A stretch of DNA of 64,000 nt, taken from Actinoallomurus vinaceus (GTDB taxonomy: Bacteria; Actinomycetota; Actinomycetes; Streptosporangiales; Streptosporangiaceae). The notes below the pieces were generated by a model that was not told where the DNA came from, ran no database searches, and saw only the letters and a program-made list of their open reading frames with translations. Position 1 is the stretch's first letter. The number at the start of each line of letters is the position of its first letter. Positions 24,908 through 34,686 of the stretch are shown in pieces. The DNA lies in the NCBI RefSeq assembly GCF_039542055.1, contig NZ_BAABHK010000019.1, positions 124,001 through 188,000 of the forward strand, written 5' to 3'. The position numbers and the translations under genes were made by a program.

Positions 24908-26863
24908 GTGTCCGTTGCCGAGGGTGACCTGCTGTGGGATCCGTCCGAGGAGGTCCGCCGGACCGCCCGTGTCGCCCGTTTCATGCGTGAGCGCGGGTTC
25001 GGTTCGTACGAGGAGCTGTGGCGGTGGTCCGTCACCGACCTGGACGGCTTCTGGGACGCGATCTGGGCGTACTTCGGCGTGCTGGGCGAGCGTGGCGACG
25101 GGCCGGTGCTGGAGCGGGCGGAGATGCCGGGCGGCCGCTGGTTCCCCGGGGCGACGATCAACCACGCGCGGAACATGCTGCGCCGGGCCGAGGAGGATCC
25201 GGACGCGACGGCGGTGGTGTTCCGTACGGAGGCCGACGACGACGGCGGGCCGCGCCGCTCGCGGACGCTGACGTATCGGGAGCTCGCCGCCGAGGTCGCC
25301 GAGGTGCGCGCGGGGCTGCGGGCCCTCGGCGTCGGCCGGGGCGACCGCGTCGCGGCGTACGTGCCGAACATCCCCGAGGCGCTGGTCGCCTTCCTCGCGA
25401 CCGCGTCCCTCGGCGCGATCTGGTCATCGTGCTCACCGGACTTCGGCGCGCCGAGCGTGATCGACCGGTTCACCCAGATCGAGCCGAAGGTGCTGATCGC
25501 GGTGGACGGCTACGCCTACAACGGCAGGCGGTTCGACCGGTCCGCGGTGGTCCGCGACATCCAGGCGTCGCTGCCCACGCTGGAGGCCACGGTCACGATC
25601 CCGTACCTCGACTCCGGCGCCGCCGCGATCGGCGAGGGCCGCGCGCTCCGGTACGCCGACCTGCGGCGCTCCGGAGAGCCGCTCGCCTTCGAGCCGGTGC
25701 CGTTCGACCATCCCCTGTGGATCCTGTACTCCTCGGGCACCACCGGGCTCCCCAAGCCCATCGTCCACGGGCACGGCGGCATCGTCCTGGAGCACCTCAA
25801 GGCCCTCACGTTCCACCAGGACCTCGGCCCCGGCGACGTCTTCTTCTGGTACACCACGACCGGCTGGATGATGTGGAACTACCTCATCGGCGGCCTGCTC
25901 GTCGGCGCCACGGTCGTGCTGTACGACGGCGCGCCCGGCGGCGACGTCCTGTGGCGGCTGGCCGCCGAGACCGGGGTCACCTATTTCGGCGTCGGCGCGC
26001 CGTACGTCCTGGCGTCGATGAAGGCGGAATCAGACCCCGCCCGGGAGCACGACCTGTCCCGGATCCGCGGGATCGGCTCGACCGGCTCCCCGCTGCCGCC
26101 CGAGGGCTTCCGCTGGCTGTACGACCACGTCGGACGCGACCTGCTCGTCGGGTCCTTCTCCGGGGGCACCGACGTGGCGACCGGATTCGTCGGGCCGTGC
26201 CCGCTGCTGCCGCTGCGCGCCGGCGTGATCCAGTGCCGGGGGCTCGGCGCGAAGGTCGAGTCGTACGACGAGAAGGGCGAGCCGGTCGTCGGCGAGGTCG
26301 GCGAGCTGGTGGTCACCGAGCCGATGCCGTCCATGCCGATCTACTTCTGGAACGACCCGGACGGCGAGCGCTACCGCGACTCCTACTTCGGGGTGTTCCC
26401 CGGCGTCTGGCGCCACGGCGACTGGATCAAAATCCTGCCCGACGGCGGATGCGTGATCTACGGGCGGTCCGACTCCACCCTCAACCGCGGGGGCGTCCGC
26501 ATGGGCACCGCCGACTTCTACCGCGTCGTCGAGGGGTTCGAGGAGATCGCCGACTCCCTGGTCGTCGACACCGGACAGCTGGGCCAGGAGGGGCGGCTGC
26601 TGCTGTACGTTCAGCTCGCCGAGGGCATCGCCCTGTCCGACGACCTGGTCGGCCGGATCCGTGTCGCGCTGCGGTCGACGCTGTCGCCCCGGCACGTTCC
26701 CGACGAGATCCGGGTGGTGCCCGGAGTCCCGCGGACCCTGTCCGGTAAGAAACTCGAGGTTCCAGTCCGTAAGATCTTGCTCGGCACGCCCATCGACAAG
26801 GCGGCGAATCCGGACGCGATGGCCAACCCCGAGGTGCTTCGGCACTTCACTCCGGATTCGTGA
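24908..26863 (+). CDS. Acetoacetate-CoA ligase (acetoacetyl-CoA synthetase)
   Basis: A 651-residue adenylate-forming enzyme converting acetoacetate, ATP and CoA into acetoacetyl-CoA. The N-terminal ACAS-type domain has SYEELWRWSV and RWFPGATINHARN. The AMP-binding core shows YSSGTTGLPKPIVHGHGG (about residue 275), TTTGWMMWNYLIGGL, GSTGSPLPPEGF, FSGGTDVATGFVG and HGDWI; the C-terminal acylation Lys is in TLSGKKLEVPVRK. The pattern fits acetoacetyl-CoA rather than acetyl-CoA synthetase. Ribosome site GAGGAGG before GTG 24908. A long hairpin follows the stop. Confidence 0.93.
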   Translation: MSVAEGDLLWDPSEEVRRTARVARFMRERGFGSYEELWRWSVTDLDGFWDAIWAYFGVLGERGDGPVLERAEMPGGRWFPGATINHARNMLRRAEEDPDATAVVFRTEADDDGGPRRSRTLTYRELAAEVAEVRAGLRALGVGRGDRVAAYVPNIPEALVAFLATASLGAIWSSCSPDFGAPSVIDRFTQIEPKVLIAVDGYAYNGRRFDRSAVVRDIQASLPTLEATVTIPYLDSGAAAIGEGRALRYADLRRSGEPLAFEPVPFDHPLWILYSSGTTGLPKPIVHGHGGIVLEHLKALTFHQDLGPGDVFFWYTTTGWMMWNYLIGGLLVGATVVLYDGAPGGDVLWRLAAETGVTYFGVGAPYVLASMKAESDPAREHDLSRIRGIGSTGSPLPPEGFRWLYDHVGRDLLVGSFSGGTDVATGFVGPCPLLPLRAGVIQCRGLGAKVESYDEKGEPVVGEVGELVVTEPMPSMPIYFWNDPDGERYRDSYFGVFPGVWRHGDWIKILPDGGCVIYGRSDSTLNRGGVRMGTADFYRVVEGFEEIADSLVVDTGQLGQEGRLLLYVQLAEGIALSDDLVGRIRVALRSTLSPRHVPDEIRVVPGVPRTLSGKKLEVPVRKILLGTPIDKAANPDAMANPEVLRHFTPDS

Positions 26864-26867
26864 CCCT

Positions 26868-26926
26868 GGGGCATGTCCGGTGGATCTTGTTCGCGCAGCC
26901 GAACGGAGATCCACCGGACACACCCC
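26868..26926. terminator. Long hairpin after the acetoacetyl-CoA synthetase gene
   Basis: Perfect 14-bp arms TGTCCGGTGGATCT (26874-26887) and AGATCCACCGGACA (26907-26920), with an inner 5-bp stem GTTCG/CGAAC and outer GGGG/CCCC pairing beyond a 2-nt mismatch. It would make an unusually stable stem-loop just after the stop codon. No T-run. A 10-bp palindrome GGACATGTCC follows at 26951-26960. The rest of the gap to the kinase gene shows nothing recognisable. Confidence 0.7.
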
Positions 26927-27157
26927 GGAGCTGGGCGCGTCTCTTGTACGGGACATGTCCGTCACCTGGTGCGGCCTGCTCTGGGCTCGCGGAGTCGGTG
27001 GCGGATATGTTCGGCAGATGCGGTTCGTCGTCCATGACCGGATCGGCGGGTTGACCGGGGGCTGACAATCCCGGTCGATTGAACCGGCCGGACGTAAGCC
27101 GCATCTCAACCGATATGCCCGACCGTGGGGACGGTCGGCGGGGAGCTCACGGAAGGG

Positions 27158-29095
27158 ATGCGGTCGGCCATGGATCGGTCTGCGGAGGGCCATAACGCGA
27201 TTCCCCTGCAGCCAAGGGATCCGCGGCGGCTGGGGGCGTACGAAGTCATCGGCCGGTTGGGGAGAGGCGGCCAGGGCGCCGTCTTCCTGGGCACCTCCCC
27301 GGAGGGCACCCAGGTCGCGATCAAGCTGCTCCACCCCGAACTGGCCCAGGACGCCAAGGCGCGCGCCCGCTTCGTCCGCGAGGTGGCCGCCGCCAAGCGG
27401 GTCGCGCGGTTCTGCACCGCGCAGGTGCTCGACGCCGACGTCGAGGGCGACCGTCCCTACATCGTCAGCGAGTACGTCCCGGGCCGGTCGCTGTACGACC
27501 TGATCAAGGAGAGCGGGCCGCTCAGCGGCGCGCCCCTGGAGCGTCTGGCGATCGGCACGGCCACCGCGCTCGTCGCCATCCACCAAGCGGGCGTCGTGCA
27601 CCGGGACCTCAAGCCGCACAACGTGCTGATCGGGCCCGACGGCCCGCGGGTCATCGACTTCGGCATCGCGAAGGCGCTGGACACCACCGCGACGGTGTCG
27701 AGCCGGATCGTGGGCACGCCCGCCTACATGGCCCCGGAGCAGATCCGCGGCGAGACGGTCGGACCGGCCACCGATGTCTTCGCGTGGGCCGCCACGATCG
27801 TCTTCGCGGCCTCCGGCGCGCCGCCGTTCGGCAGCGACGCGATCTCCGTGGTGGTGAGCCGGATCCTGCTCGAGGAGCCCCGGCTCGGCGACCTGCCCGC
27901 CCCGATCCGCGCGCTCGTCGCCGGGTGCCTGCAGAAGGACCCCGCCGATCGGCTCACCGCCAGCGCCCTCCTGCTGCACCTGCTCGGCGGGGGCGGTCAG
28001 GAGGCCCGTCCCCAGGAGCCGCGCACCGAGGTGCTGCCGCCGGTCGAGACCATGGCCGACGCGGGCCCCGCGACGGTCCCCGCCGACCTGCTCGAACACG
28101 CCGCCACGGTCGCGGCCTACCGGACGCCGCCGCACGGCACGGCCCTGGCCGGGAACCCCCAGCCCGGCACCACGGCGTTCCCCAAGACACCCGTCGGGGC
28201 CCCGAAGACCCCGGTCGGAACCCACAAGCCGCCGGTCGGGGCTCCGAAGACCCCTGTCGGGAGCCACAATCCGCCCGTCGAGCTCCGTGCGACGGCCGCC
28301 GAGGCGCCCACGGCGCCCGTCACGGCCCAGGGAACGCCCGACTCGGGCGGGCGGACCCCCTATATCGGCGCGGCCGGACAAGCAGCGGGCGCGGGGGCTC
28401 CGTACTTCGGCGCGGCCGCGGAGACGCCAGGCGCGGGGCTTCCGTATCTGGGCGCGGGGGAGCCGACGTCGCCCGCCCTGTCGGGCATTTCGGGCACGGC
28501 GCGTGGCCGGTGGTCGGGGCTGTCGCGCGGCCGCCGGGCGCTGGCCGCCGCCAGTGCGGCGTTCGTCGCGGCCGCGGCGGTCGTCAGCGCGATCGCCCTG
28601 ACTTCCAACGCGGACGACCGCCACGGACAGCAGACCGGTTATCAGCCCCAGGGCACCCAGAGCAGCGTCTCTCCGTCGAAGTCCCGGCGGACGTACGGAG
28701 GCGTGCCGGTGCACCCGGCGACCAGCCACACGACGGACCGGTCACCCACGCCGACGGACTCCGAACCCTCGAACTCCTCGGAGCCCTCCACCCCGACGAG
28801 CCCGGACCCGAGTTCGAGCGGTGGCACGACCCACACTCCGGGTGGCGGGACCCACACTCCCGGTGGTGGCTCGACTCATACTCCGGGTGGCGGGACCCAC
28901 ACTCCCGGTGGTGGCACGACCCACACTCCGGGCGGCGGCTCGAGTCCCGGGAGCGGTGCCACGCACGGATCCGGGAGCGGCGGCGGCTCGGGCGGCGGCA
29001 AGACCTCGGGCTCCGGCGTGACCGGCGGCGGCGCGGGATCCCACGCCTCGCCCGCGGCCCATTCCGGCGCCACTACCAGCGCCGGGGGCCGGTGA
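27158..29095 (+). CDS. Receptor-type Ser/Thr protein kinase with Gly/Thr/His-rich extracellular tail
   Basis: About 645 residues. Kinase domain (about 28-280): Gly-loop GRLGRGGQGAVFLG, ATP-binding Lys in VAIKLL, catalytic HRDLKPHNVL, DFGIAKAL, and APEQ of the activation segment. A cytoplasmic linker carries PKTPVGA/THKPPVG-type repeats (about 340-380). One membrane helix follows an RGRR anchor (about 461-483). The extracellular tail has repeated THTPGGG units and ends in a Gly/Ser-rich run, resembling a cell-wall-spanning spacer with no ligand domain such as PASTA. Start uncertain: in-frame GTG 27125, ATG 27158 and ATG 27170; the site GGAAGGG abuts 27158. Confidence 0.9.
   Translation: MRSAMDRSAEGHNAIPLQPRDPRRLGAYEVIGRLGRGGQGAVFLGTSPEGTQVAIKLLHPELAQDAKARARFVREVAAAKRVARFCTAQVLDADVEGDRPYIVSEYVPGRSLYDLIKESGPLSGAPLERLAIGTATALVAIHQAGVVHRDLKPHNVLIGPDGPRVIDFGIAKALDTTATVSSRIVGTPAYMAPEQIRGETVGPATDVFAWAATIVFAASGAPPFGSDAISVVVSRILLEEPRLGDLPAPIRALVAGCLQKDPADRLTASALLLHLLGGGGQEARPQEPRTEVLPPVETMADAGPATVPADLLEHAATVAAYRTPPHGTALAGNPQPGTTAFPKTPVGAPKTPVGTHKPPVGAPKTPVGSHNPPVELRATAAEAPTAPVTAQGTPDSGGRTPYIGAAGQAAGAGAPYFGAAAETPGAGLPYLGAGEPTSPALSGISGTARGRWSGLSRGRRALAAASAAFVAAAAVVSAIALTSNADDRHGQQTGYQPQGTQSSVSPSKSRRTYGGVPVHPATSHTTDRSPTPTDSEPSNSSEPSTPTSPDPSSSGGTTHTPGGGTHTPGGGSTHTPGGGTHTPGGGTTHTPGGGSSPGSGATHGSGSGGGSGGGKTSGSGVTGGGAGSHASPAAHSGATTSAGGR
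28826..28940. repeat. THTPGGG-coding tandem repeats in the kinase extracellular tail
   Basis: Five or six 21-24-bp units (core ACCCACACTCCGGGTGGCGG) encode THTPGGG/STHTPGGG in frame. Units differ by a few silent or Ser-insertion changes. Likely a flexible wall-spanning spacer; length may vary between strains. Confidence 0.85.
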
Positions 29096-29146
29096 ACCCG
29101 CTCCGCCGAGTCGGCTGATTTCGGATTTCGCGTTAACCTGGCCGCC

Positions 29147-29578
29147 GTGAGCACAACACCACAACGGCGTGGTGCGGCCGCGTCCGATTCCGGCGTGTCC
29201 GGATTCGGGTCCGGCGTGCCCGGGCGTAGCTTCGTAATCCTTCCGCGAAAACACGGTCCGCCCACCAGGGACGCCCACAGCGGGCGTTCCCCGGAGCCGG
29301 CACCCGACCGTGACCGTCATGACGACCTCAGGCGACTCGCCGAAGATCTTCTCGAATCCGACGAGATGGCGGCGCCGCACCGCGCACCGCACGGCCGGCC
29401 GACCGAGCGGCGGCCCGTTCCCCGACCGGGGACGGGCGGCTCCACCGGCACGCCGCACCCGTACGGCCGATCGATCCACGCGATCACCGTCGCCGTGGCG
29501 AACGGCCGCCCCGGCTCGCCTTCCCCGCCTGTCCTGACGGGAACGACGGTCGCCGGAGACCGCGAGCGTGTGAAGTGA
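29147..29578 (+). CDS. Possible hypothetical protein in the kinase-gdh gap
   Basis: A 143-codon frame in the 594-bp region between the kinase and glutamate dehydrogenase genes. Supporting it: TAACCT lies exactly 7 nt before GTG 29147, the pattern of a leaderless actinobacterial gene. Against it: low-complexity Arg/Pro-rich composition, a third-position G+C bias weaker than neighbouring genes, and no recognised domain apart from a short acidic helix (DDLRRLAEDLLESDEM). Overlapping frames on the other strand look no better. Confidence 0.4.
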   Translation: MSTTPQRRGAAASDSGVSGFGSGVPGRSFVILPRKHGPPTRDAHSGRSPEPAPDRDRHDDLRRLAEDLLESDEMAAPHRAPHGRPTERRPVPRPGTGGSTGTPHPYGRSIHAITVAVANGRPGSPSPPVLTGTTVAGDRERVK

Positions 29579-29689
29579 AGCAATGGATTTGCGAAGGTAC
29601 TGAGGGAGACTTGAGATGAGGGGCGAACCGACGACGGGTCGGAGCCGACGAGCCTGCGAAGGTCCGGTCCGGCCGTCCGGGGGGCACGA

Positions 29690-32600
29690 ATGAACACGAG
29701 TGCCAAGGTCAACGGCACCGGTGGTCTTGACGACGCGAAGGACGAGCTGCTGGGACGCGCCGCACAGGCGTGCAGCCAGACGCCGGGGGCGCGGCACGAT
29801 CCGGAGGACGCCCTGGCCTACCTGCGGCTGTACTACCGTCACGTCGCGCCGGAGGATCTCCTCGACCGTGACCCGGTGGACGTGTGCGGTCCGGCGATGG
29901 TCCACCGGCACCTGGGCGAGGAGCGCCCGCAGGGGCGGGCGAAGGTGCGGGCGTTCACGCCGACGCTGGAGGAGTACGGCTGGGACCCCGGGCACAGCGT
30001 CGTGCAGGTGGTCACCGACGACATGCCGTACCTCGTCGACTCGGTCGTCATGGAGCTCAACCGGCACCGCCTGTCGACGCACCTGATCGTCCACCCGCAG
30101 CTCAGGGCCGCCCGCGATGTCGCCGGGCACCTGCAGGGGATCGGCGACGGGGACGGCCTCGTCCTGGAGGAGTCCTGGATCCACATCGAGATCGACCGGC
30201 AGAGCGATCGCGTGCTGCTGGACGAGCTCGAGGCCGACCTGCAGCGGGTGCTGAGCGACGTGCGCGCCGCCGTCGAGGACGAGCAGAAGATGCGCGCGCT
30301 GGCGGGCACCCTCGCGGTGGAGCTCGCCGAGAAGCGGCCGCCGCTGCCGGACCAGGAGATCACCGACGGCGTCGAGCTGCTGGACTGGCTGGCCGACGAC
30401 CACTTCACCTTCCTGGGCTACCGGGAGTACAAGCTGGAGGACGGCCCGGACGGCGAGCAGCTCCGGGCGGTGCCGGGCACCGGCCTGGGCATCCTGCGCT
30501 CCGACCAGGCCAAGTCCACGAGCTTCGCGTCCCTGCCGCCACAGGTGCGTTCCAAGGCCCGCGAGCCGCACCTTCTCGTGCTCACGAAGGCCAACTCCCG
30601 GGCGACCGTGCACCGGTCCGCCTACCTCGACTACGTCGGGGTCAAGAAGTTCGGCGACGGCGGCGAGGTCATCGGCGAGCGCCGCTTCCTGGGGTTGCTC
30701 ACCCACACCGCCTACAGCGAGAGCATCGAGCACATCCCCGTGCTGCGGCACAAGCTGGTGGAGGTGCTGGAGCACGCCGGGCTGGCCGCCGACAGCTACG
30801 ACGGCAAGGACCTCATCGAGATCCTCGAGACCTACCCGCGGGACGACCTCTTCCAGATCTCCGTCGACGAGCTGCTGCCGATCGCGCTGGGCGTGCTGCG
30901 GCTGCGCGAGCGCAAGCAGCTGAAGCTGTTCGTCCGCAAGGACGACTACGGCCGCTACATGTCGTGCCTGGTCTTCCTGCCGCGCGACCGGTACACCACG
31001 CAGATCCGGCTGCGGATCCAGGACATCCTGCTCAAGGCGTTCGACGGCCTCTCCGTCGACTACAGCGCGATGGTCGGTGACTCGATCTTCGCGCGCCTGC
31101 ACGTCGTCGTCCGCGGTGAGCGGGGCCGCCCGCTGCCCGACGTCGACCCGGCCGACCTGGAGCGGCGTCTGATCGCCGCCACCCGGTCGTGGACCGACGA
31201 CCTCGCCGAGGCGATCGTCCAGCAGTGCGGCGAGGAGCAGGCCAGCGCGCTCATCCGGCGCTACACCGACGCGTTCCCCGAGGGCTACAAGGCCGACTTC
31301 CCGGCCCGTACGGCGTGCGCCGACCTCAAGCGGCTGGAGGACCTGGCCGAGCCCGGCGAGATCTCGATCAACCTGTACGAGCCGTACGACGCGGGGCCCG
31401 GCGAGCGCCGTCTCAAGATCTACCGGCTCGGCTCGCCGATCTCGCTCTCGCACGTCCTGCCGCTGCTGCAGGAGATGGGCGTCGAGGTCGTCGACGAGCG
31501 GCCGTACGAGATCGCCCGCGCGGACGGGCGGCAGGCGTGGATCTACGACTTCGGCCTGCGGTACGAACCGTCGCCCGACGTGGACGACGACGAGGTCAAG
31601 GGGCTCTTCCAGGAGGCCTTCGAGGCCCTGTGGCGCGGCGACGTGGAGAGCGACCGGTTCAACGCGCTGGTGCTGCGCGCGGGCCTGGACTGGCGGTCGA
31701 CCATGGTGCTGCGCGCCTACGCCCGCTACCTGCGGCAGACCCAGAGCACCTTCGGCGAGCGGTACATCGAGCAGGTGCTCGTCGCCAACCCGCGGGTCGC
31801 GCGGCTCCTGGTCCGGCTGTTCGAGGCACGGCTCGACCCGCGCCTGAACCACGCCGGCGACGACCGGTCGGCGGCCGCCCACGAGGAGCTCGAGGCGGCC
31901 ATCTCCGAGGAGATCGAGGGCGCCCTCGACGCGGTCAGCAGCCTGGACGAGGACCGCATCCTCCGCAGCTACCTGGCGATGATCCGCGCCACGCTGCGCA
32001 CCAACCACTACCAGCGGACCGCCGACGGCCGGCCGAAGCCGTACCTGTCGCTGAAGTTCGACCCGGAGGCGATCCCGGACCTTCCGCAGCCGCGGCCGAA
32101 GTTCGAGATCTTCGTCTACTCGCCGCGCCTGGAGGGCGTGCACCTGCGGTTCGGGCCGGTGGCCCGCGGCGGCCTGCGGTGGTCCGACCGCAAGGAGGAC
32201 TTCCGCACCGAGATCCTCGGCCTGGTCAAGGCCCAGGCGGTGAAGAACACCGTCATCGTGCCGGCCGGGGCGAAGGGCGGGTTCGTCTGCAAGAAGCTGC
32301 CCGACCCGAGCGACCGCGAGGCGTTCCTCTCCGAGGGCATCGCCTCGTACAAGCAGTTCATCAGCGGCCTCCTGGACATCACCGACAACCTCGTCGGCGG
32401 AGAGGTCGTTCCGGCGCCGGACGTCGTGCGTCACGACGGCGACGACACCTACCTGGTGGTGGCGGCCGACAAGGGCACCGCGACGTTCTCCGACATCGCC
32501 AACGAGGTCGCCATCTCGTACGACTTCTGGCTGGGCGACGCGTTCGCCTCCGGCGGCTCGGTCGGCTACGACCACAAGGCGATGGGCATCACCGCGCGCG

Positions 32601-34582
32601 GCGCCTGGGAGTCGGTGAAGTACCACTTCCGCTCGCTGGGCGTCGACGTGCAGAAGGAGGACTTCACCGTCGTCGGCATCGGCGACATGTCCGGTGACGT
32701 CTTCGGCAACGGGATGCTGCTGTCGGAGCACATCAAGCTGGTCGCGGCGTTCGACCACCGGCACATCTTCCTCGACCCGAACCCCGACCCGGCGACGTCG
32801 TTCCAGGAGCGCAAGCGCATGTTCGCGCTGCCGCGCAGCTCCTGGGCCGACTACGACGCCTCGCTGATCTCCAAGGGCGGCGGCGTGCACCCGCGCACCG
32901 CCAAGAAGATTCCGATCACTCCGCAGGTGCGCGAGGCGCTCGGCATCGACGAGGGCGTCTCCGCGATGACCCCGCACGAGCTGCTCCACGCGATCCTGTG
33001 CGCCCCGGTCGACCTGCTCTGGAACGGCGGGATCGGCACGTACGTCAAGGCGTCGGGCGAGAACAACGCCGACGTCGGCGACCGGGCCAACGACGGCCTG
33101 CGGGCCGACGCGACCGAGCTGCGCTGCAAGGTCATCGGTGAGGGCGGCAACCTCGGCCTCACCCAGCGCGGGCGGATCGAGTTCTCCCGAGGCGGGGGGC
33201 TGGTCAACACCGACTTCATCGACAACTCGGCCGGTGTGGACACCTCCGACCACGAGGTCAACATCAAGATCCTGCTCGACCAGGTGGTCCGCGACGGCGA
33301 GATGACCCGCAAGCAGCGGGACGCGCTGTTCCTCGAGATGACCGACGAGGTCGCCGACCTGGTGCTGCGCGACAACTACGCGCAGAACGTCGTGCTCGCC
33401 GCCTCGCGCAAGCAGGCCCCGTCGATGCTGCACGTCCACGCGCGTTACCTGCGCAAGCTGGAGCGGGACGGCAAGCTGAAGCGGCGGCTGGAGGACCTGC
33501 CCGACGACAAGGCCCTGGCCGAGCGCCGCCAGGCGGGGCTCGGCCTGACCGGGCCGGAGTTCGCCACGCTGCTCGCGTACACCAAGCTGACGCTGGAGGA
33601 GGAGATCCGGGCGTCCGACCTGCCGGACGACCCCGAACTCGCCACCCGGCTCGTGGAGTACTTCCCCACGCCGCTGCGGGACCGCTTCCGGGACTACATG
33701 GACCGGCACCCGCTGCGCCGGGAGATCATCTCCACGTCCGTCGTGAACAGCATGGTCAACAACAGCGGCACGACCTTCGCGTTCCGGATGAACGAGGAGA
33801 CCGGCGCCTCGGCCCCCGACATCGCCCGCGCCTACCTGGTGGCGCGCGCGGTGTTCGACATGCCGAGGTTCTGGCGCTCGGTCGACGCCCTGGACTACCA
33901 GGTCGACACCGCGACCCAGATCCGGATGCGGCTCGAGGCGCGGAAGCTGACCGAACGCGGGGCCCGCTGGCTGCTGCACAACCGGCGGATGCCGTTCGAC
34001 CTGCGCGAGACGGTCGACTTCTTCGCCGAGGGCGCGGCCACCCTCGCGCCGCAGCTGCCGAAGCTGCTGACCGGCAGCGACCTGCAGGGGTTCGAGGATC
34101 GGCGCGACCGGTTCGCCGAGGCGGGCGTGCCGGACGAGCTGGCCGAACAGGTCTCGATCATGGTTCCCGCCTACTCCACCTTCGACCTGGTGGAGATCGC
34201 GCACAGCACGGGACGGTCGGTGGGCGAGGTCGCCGAGGTGTACTTCGACCTCGCCGAGCGGCTGCAGATCGCGCGGCTGCGCGAACGCGTCATCGCGCTG
34301 CCCCGCGACGACCGCTGGCAGTCGATGGCCCGCTCCGCGCTGCGCGACGACCTGTACGCCGCGCACGCGGCGCTCGCCCGTGACGTGCTGGTGACCAGCG
34401 AGCCGGGAGCGACTCCCGAACAGCGCCTGGCCACCTGGGCGGAGAAGAACAGCGCCGCGAGGGCACGCGCCGGGCAGACCCTCGGCGAGATCTGGGAGAG
34501 CGACAGCTTCGGCATCGCGACCCTGTCGGTGGCGCTGCGCGCGATCCGCACGCTCGTCACCGCCAGCACGCTCCCCGGCTGA
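29690..34582 (+). CDS. gdh: NAD-specific glutamate dehydrogenase, large (180-kDa) class
   Basis: A 1630-residue enzyme of the GDH-180 class, converting glutamate and NAD to 2-oxoglutarate and ammonium. Long N-terminal regulatory part (ACT-like segments, about residues 1-700), then the catalytic core: RGGLRWSDRKEDFRTE (about 825), PAGAKGGFVCKKLPDP (about 860) and dinucleotide-binding VVGIGDMSGDVFGNGML (about 995); GEGGNLGLTQRGRIEFS near 1148 completes the core. The helical C-terminal region (about 1180-1630) is also present. Length matches streptomycete relatives. ATG 29690 follows a G-rich site. It probably serves amino-acid catabolism, consistent with pruA nearby. A 12-bp terminator stem follows. 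Confidence 0.96.
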   Translation: MNTSAKVNGTGGLDDAKDELLGRAAQACSQTPGARHDPEDALAYLRLYYRHVAPEDLLDRDPVDVCGPAMVHRHLGEERPQGRAKVRAFTPTLEEYGWDPGHSVVQVVTDDMPYLVDSVVMELNRHRLSTHLIVHPQLRAARDVAGHLQGIGDGDGLVLEESWIHIEIDRQSDRVLLDELEADLQRVLSDVRAAVEDEQKMRALAGTLAVELAEKRPPLPDQEITDGVELLDWLADDHFTFLGYREYKLEDGPDGEQLRAVPGTGLGILRSDQAKSTSFASLPPQVRSKAREPHLLVLTKANSRATVHRSAYLDYVGVKKFGDGGEVIGERRFLGLLTHTAYSESIEHIPVLRHKLVEVLEHAGLAADSYDGKDLIEILETYPRDDLFQISVDELLPIALGVLRLRERKQLKLFVRKDDYGRYMSCLVFLPRDRYTTQIRLRIQDILLKAFDGLSVDYSAMVGDSIFARLHVVVRGERGRPLPDVDPADLERRLIAATRSWTDDLAEAIVQQCGEEQASALIRRYTDAFPEGYKADFPARTACADLKRLEDLAEPGEISINLYEPYDAGPGERRLKIYRLGSPISLSHVLPLLQEMGVEVVDERPYEIARADGRQAWIYDFGLRYEPSPDVDDDEVKGLFQEAFEALWRGDVESDRFNALVLRAGLDWRSTMVLRAYARYLRQTQSTFGERYIEQVLVANPRVARLLVRLFEARLDPRLNHAGDDRSAAAHEELEAAISEEIEGALDAVSSLDEDRILRSYLAMIRATLRTNHYQRTADGRPKPYLSLKFDPEAIPDLPQPRPKFEIFVYSPRLEGVHLRFGPVARGGLRWSDRKEDFRTEILGLVKAQAVKNTVIVPAGAKGGFVCKKLPDPSDREAFLSEGIASYKQFISGLLDITDNLVGGEVVPAPDVVRHDGDDTYLVVAADKGTATFSDIANEVAISYDFWLGDAFASGGSVGYDHKAMGITARGAWESVKYHFRSLGVDVQKEDFTVVGIGDMSGDVFGNGMLLSEHIKLVAAFDHRHIFLDPNPDPATSFQERKRMFALPRSSWADYDASLISKGGGVHPRTAKKIPITPQVREALGIDEGVSAMTPHELLHAILCAPVDLLWNGGIGTYVKASGENNADVGDRANDGLRADATELRCKVIGEGGNLGLTQRGRIEFSRGGGLVNTDFIDNSAGVDTSDHEVNIKILLDQVVRDGEMTRKQRDALFLEMTDEVADLVLRDNYAQNVVLAASRKQAPSMLHVHARYLRKLERDGKLKRRLEDLPDDKALAERRQAGLGLTGPEFATLLAYTKLTLEEEIRASDLPDDPELATRLVEYFPTPLRDRFRDYMDRHPLRREIISTSVVNSMVNNSGTTFAFRMNEETGASAPDIARAYLVARAVFDMPRFWRSVDALDYQVDTATQIRMRLEARKLTERGARWLLHNRRMPFDLRETVDFFAEGAATLAPQLPKLLTGSDLQGFEDRRDRFAEAGVPDELAEQVSIMVPAYSTFDLVEIAHSTGRSVGEVAEVYFDLAERLQIARLRERVIALPRDDRWQSMARSALRDDLYAAHAALARDVLVTSEPGATPEQRLATWAEKNSAARARAGQTLGEIWESDSFGIATLSVALRAIRTLVTASTLPG

Positions 34583-34593
34583 CGTGTCAGAGA

Positions 34594-34625
34594 GGAGAAG
34601 CCCCGATGACCGCCGGGGCTTCTCC
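34594..34625 (+). terminator. Terminator after the glutamate dehydrogenase gene
   Basis: A perfect 12-bp stem (GGAGAAGCCCCG and its complement, loop ATGACCGC) begins 11 bp after the stop. Confidence 0.75.
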
Positions 34626-34642
34626 CCGCTGGGTGATTTTCG

Positions 34643-34678
34643 GATTCGCAGAGTAATCGAATGATCACTGTGCGAATC
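34643..34678. promoter_or_regulatory. Inverted repeat in the promoter of lipoprotein 1
   Basis: Arms GATTCGCA (34643-34650) and TGCGAATC (34671-34678) flank an A/T-rich centre. The right arm overlaps GAATCT (34674-34679), which lies 7 nt before ATG 34687 and fits the -10 of a leaderless transcript. A regulator binding here would control the lipoprotein gene. Confidence 0.45.
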
Positions 34679-34686
34679 TGGTCCGC

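Noticed and set aside
28742..34366. An 1874-codon open frame on the minus strand opposite the glutamate dehydrogenase gene
   Set aside because: High G+C keeps antisense frames open. The plus-strand protein has full family motifs, the antisense one is Arg/Val/Glu-rich low complexity with none.
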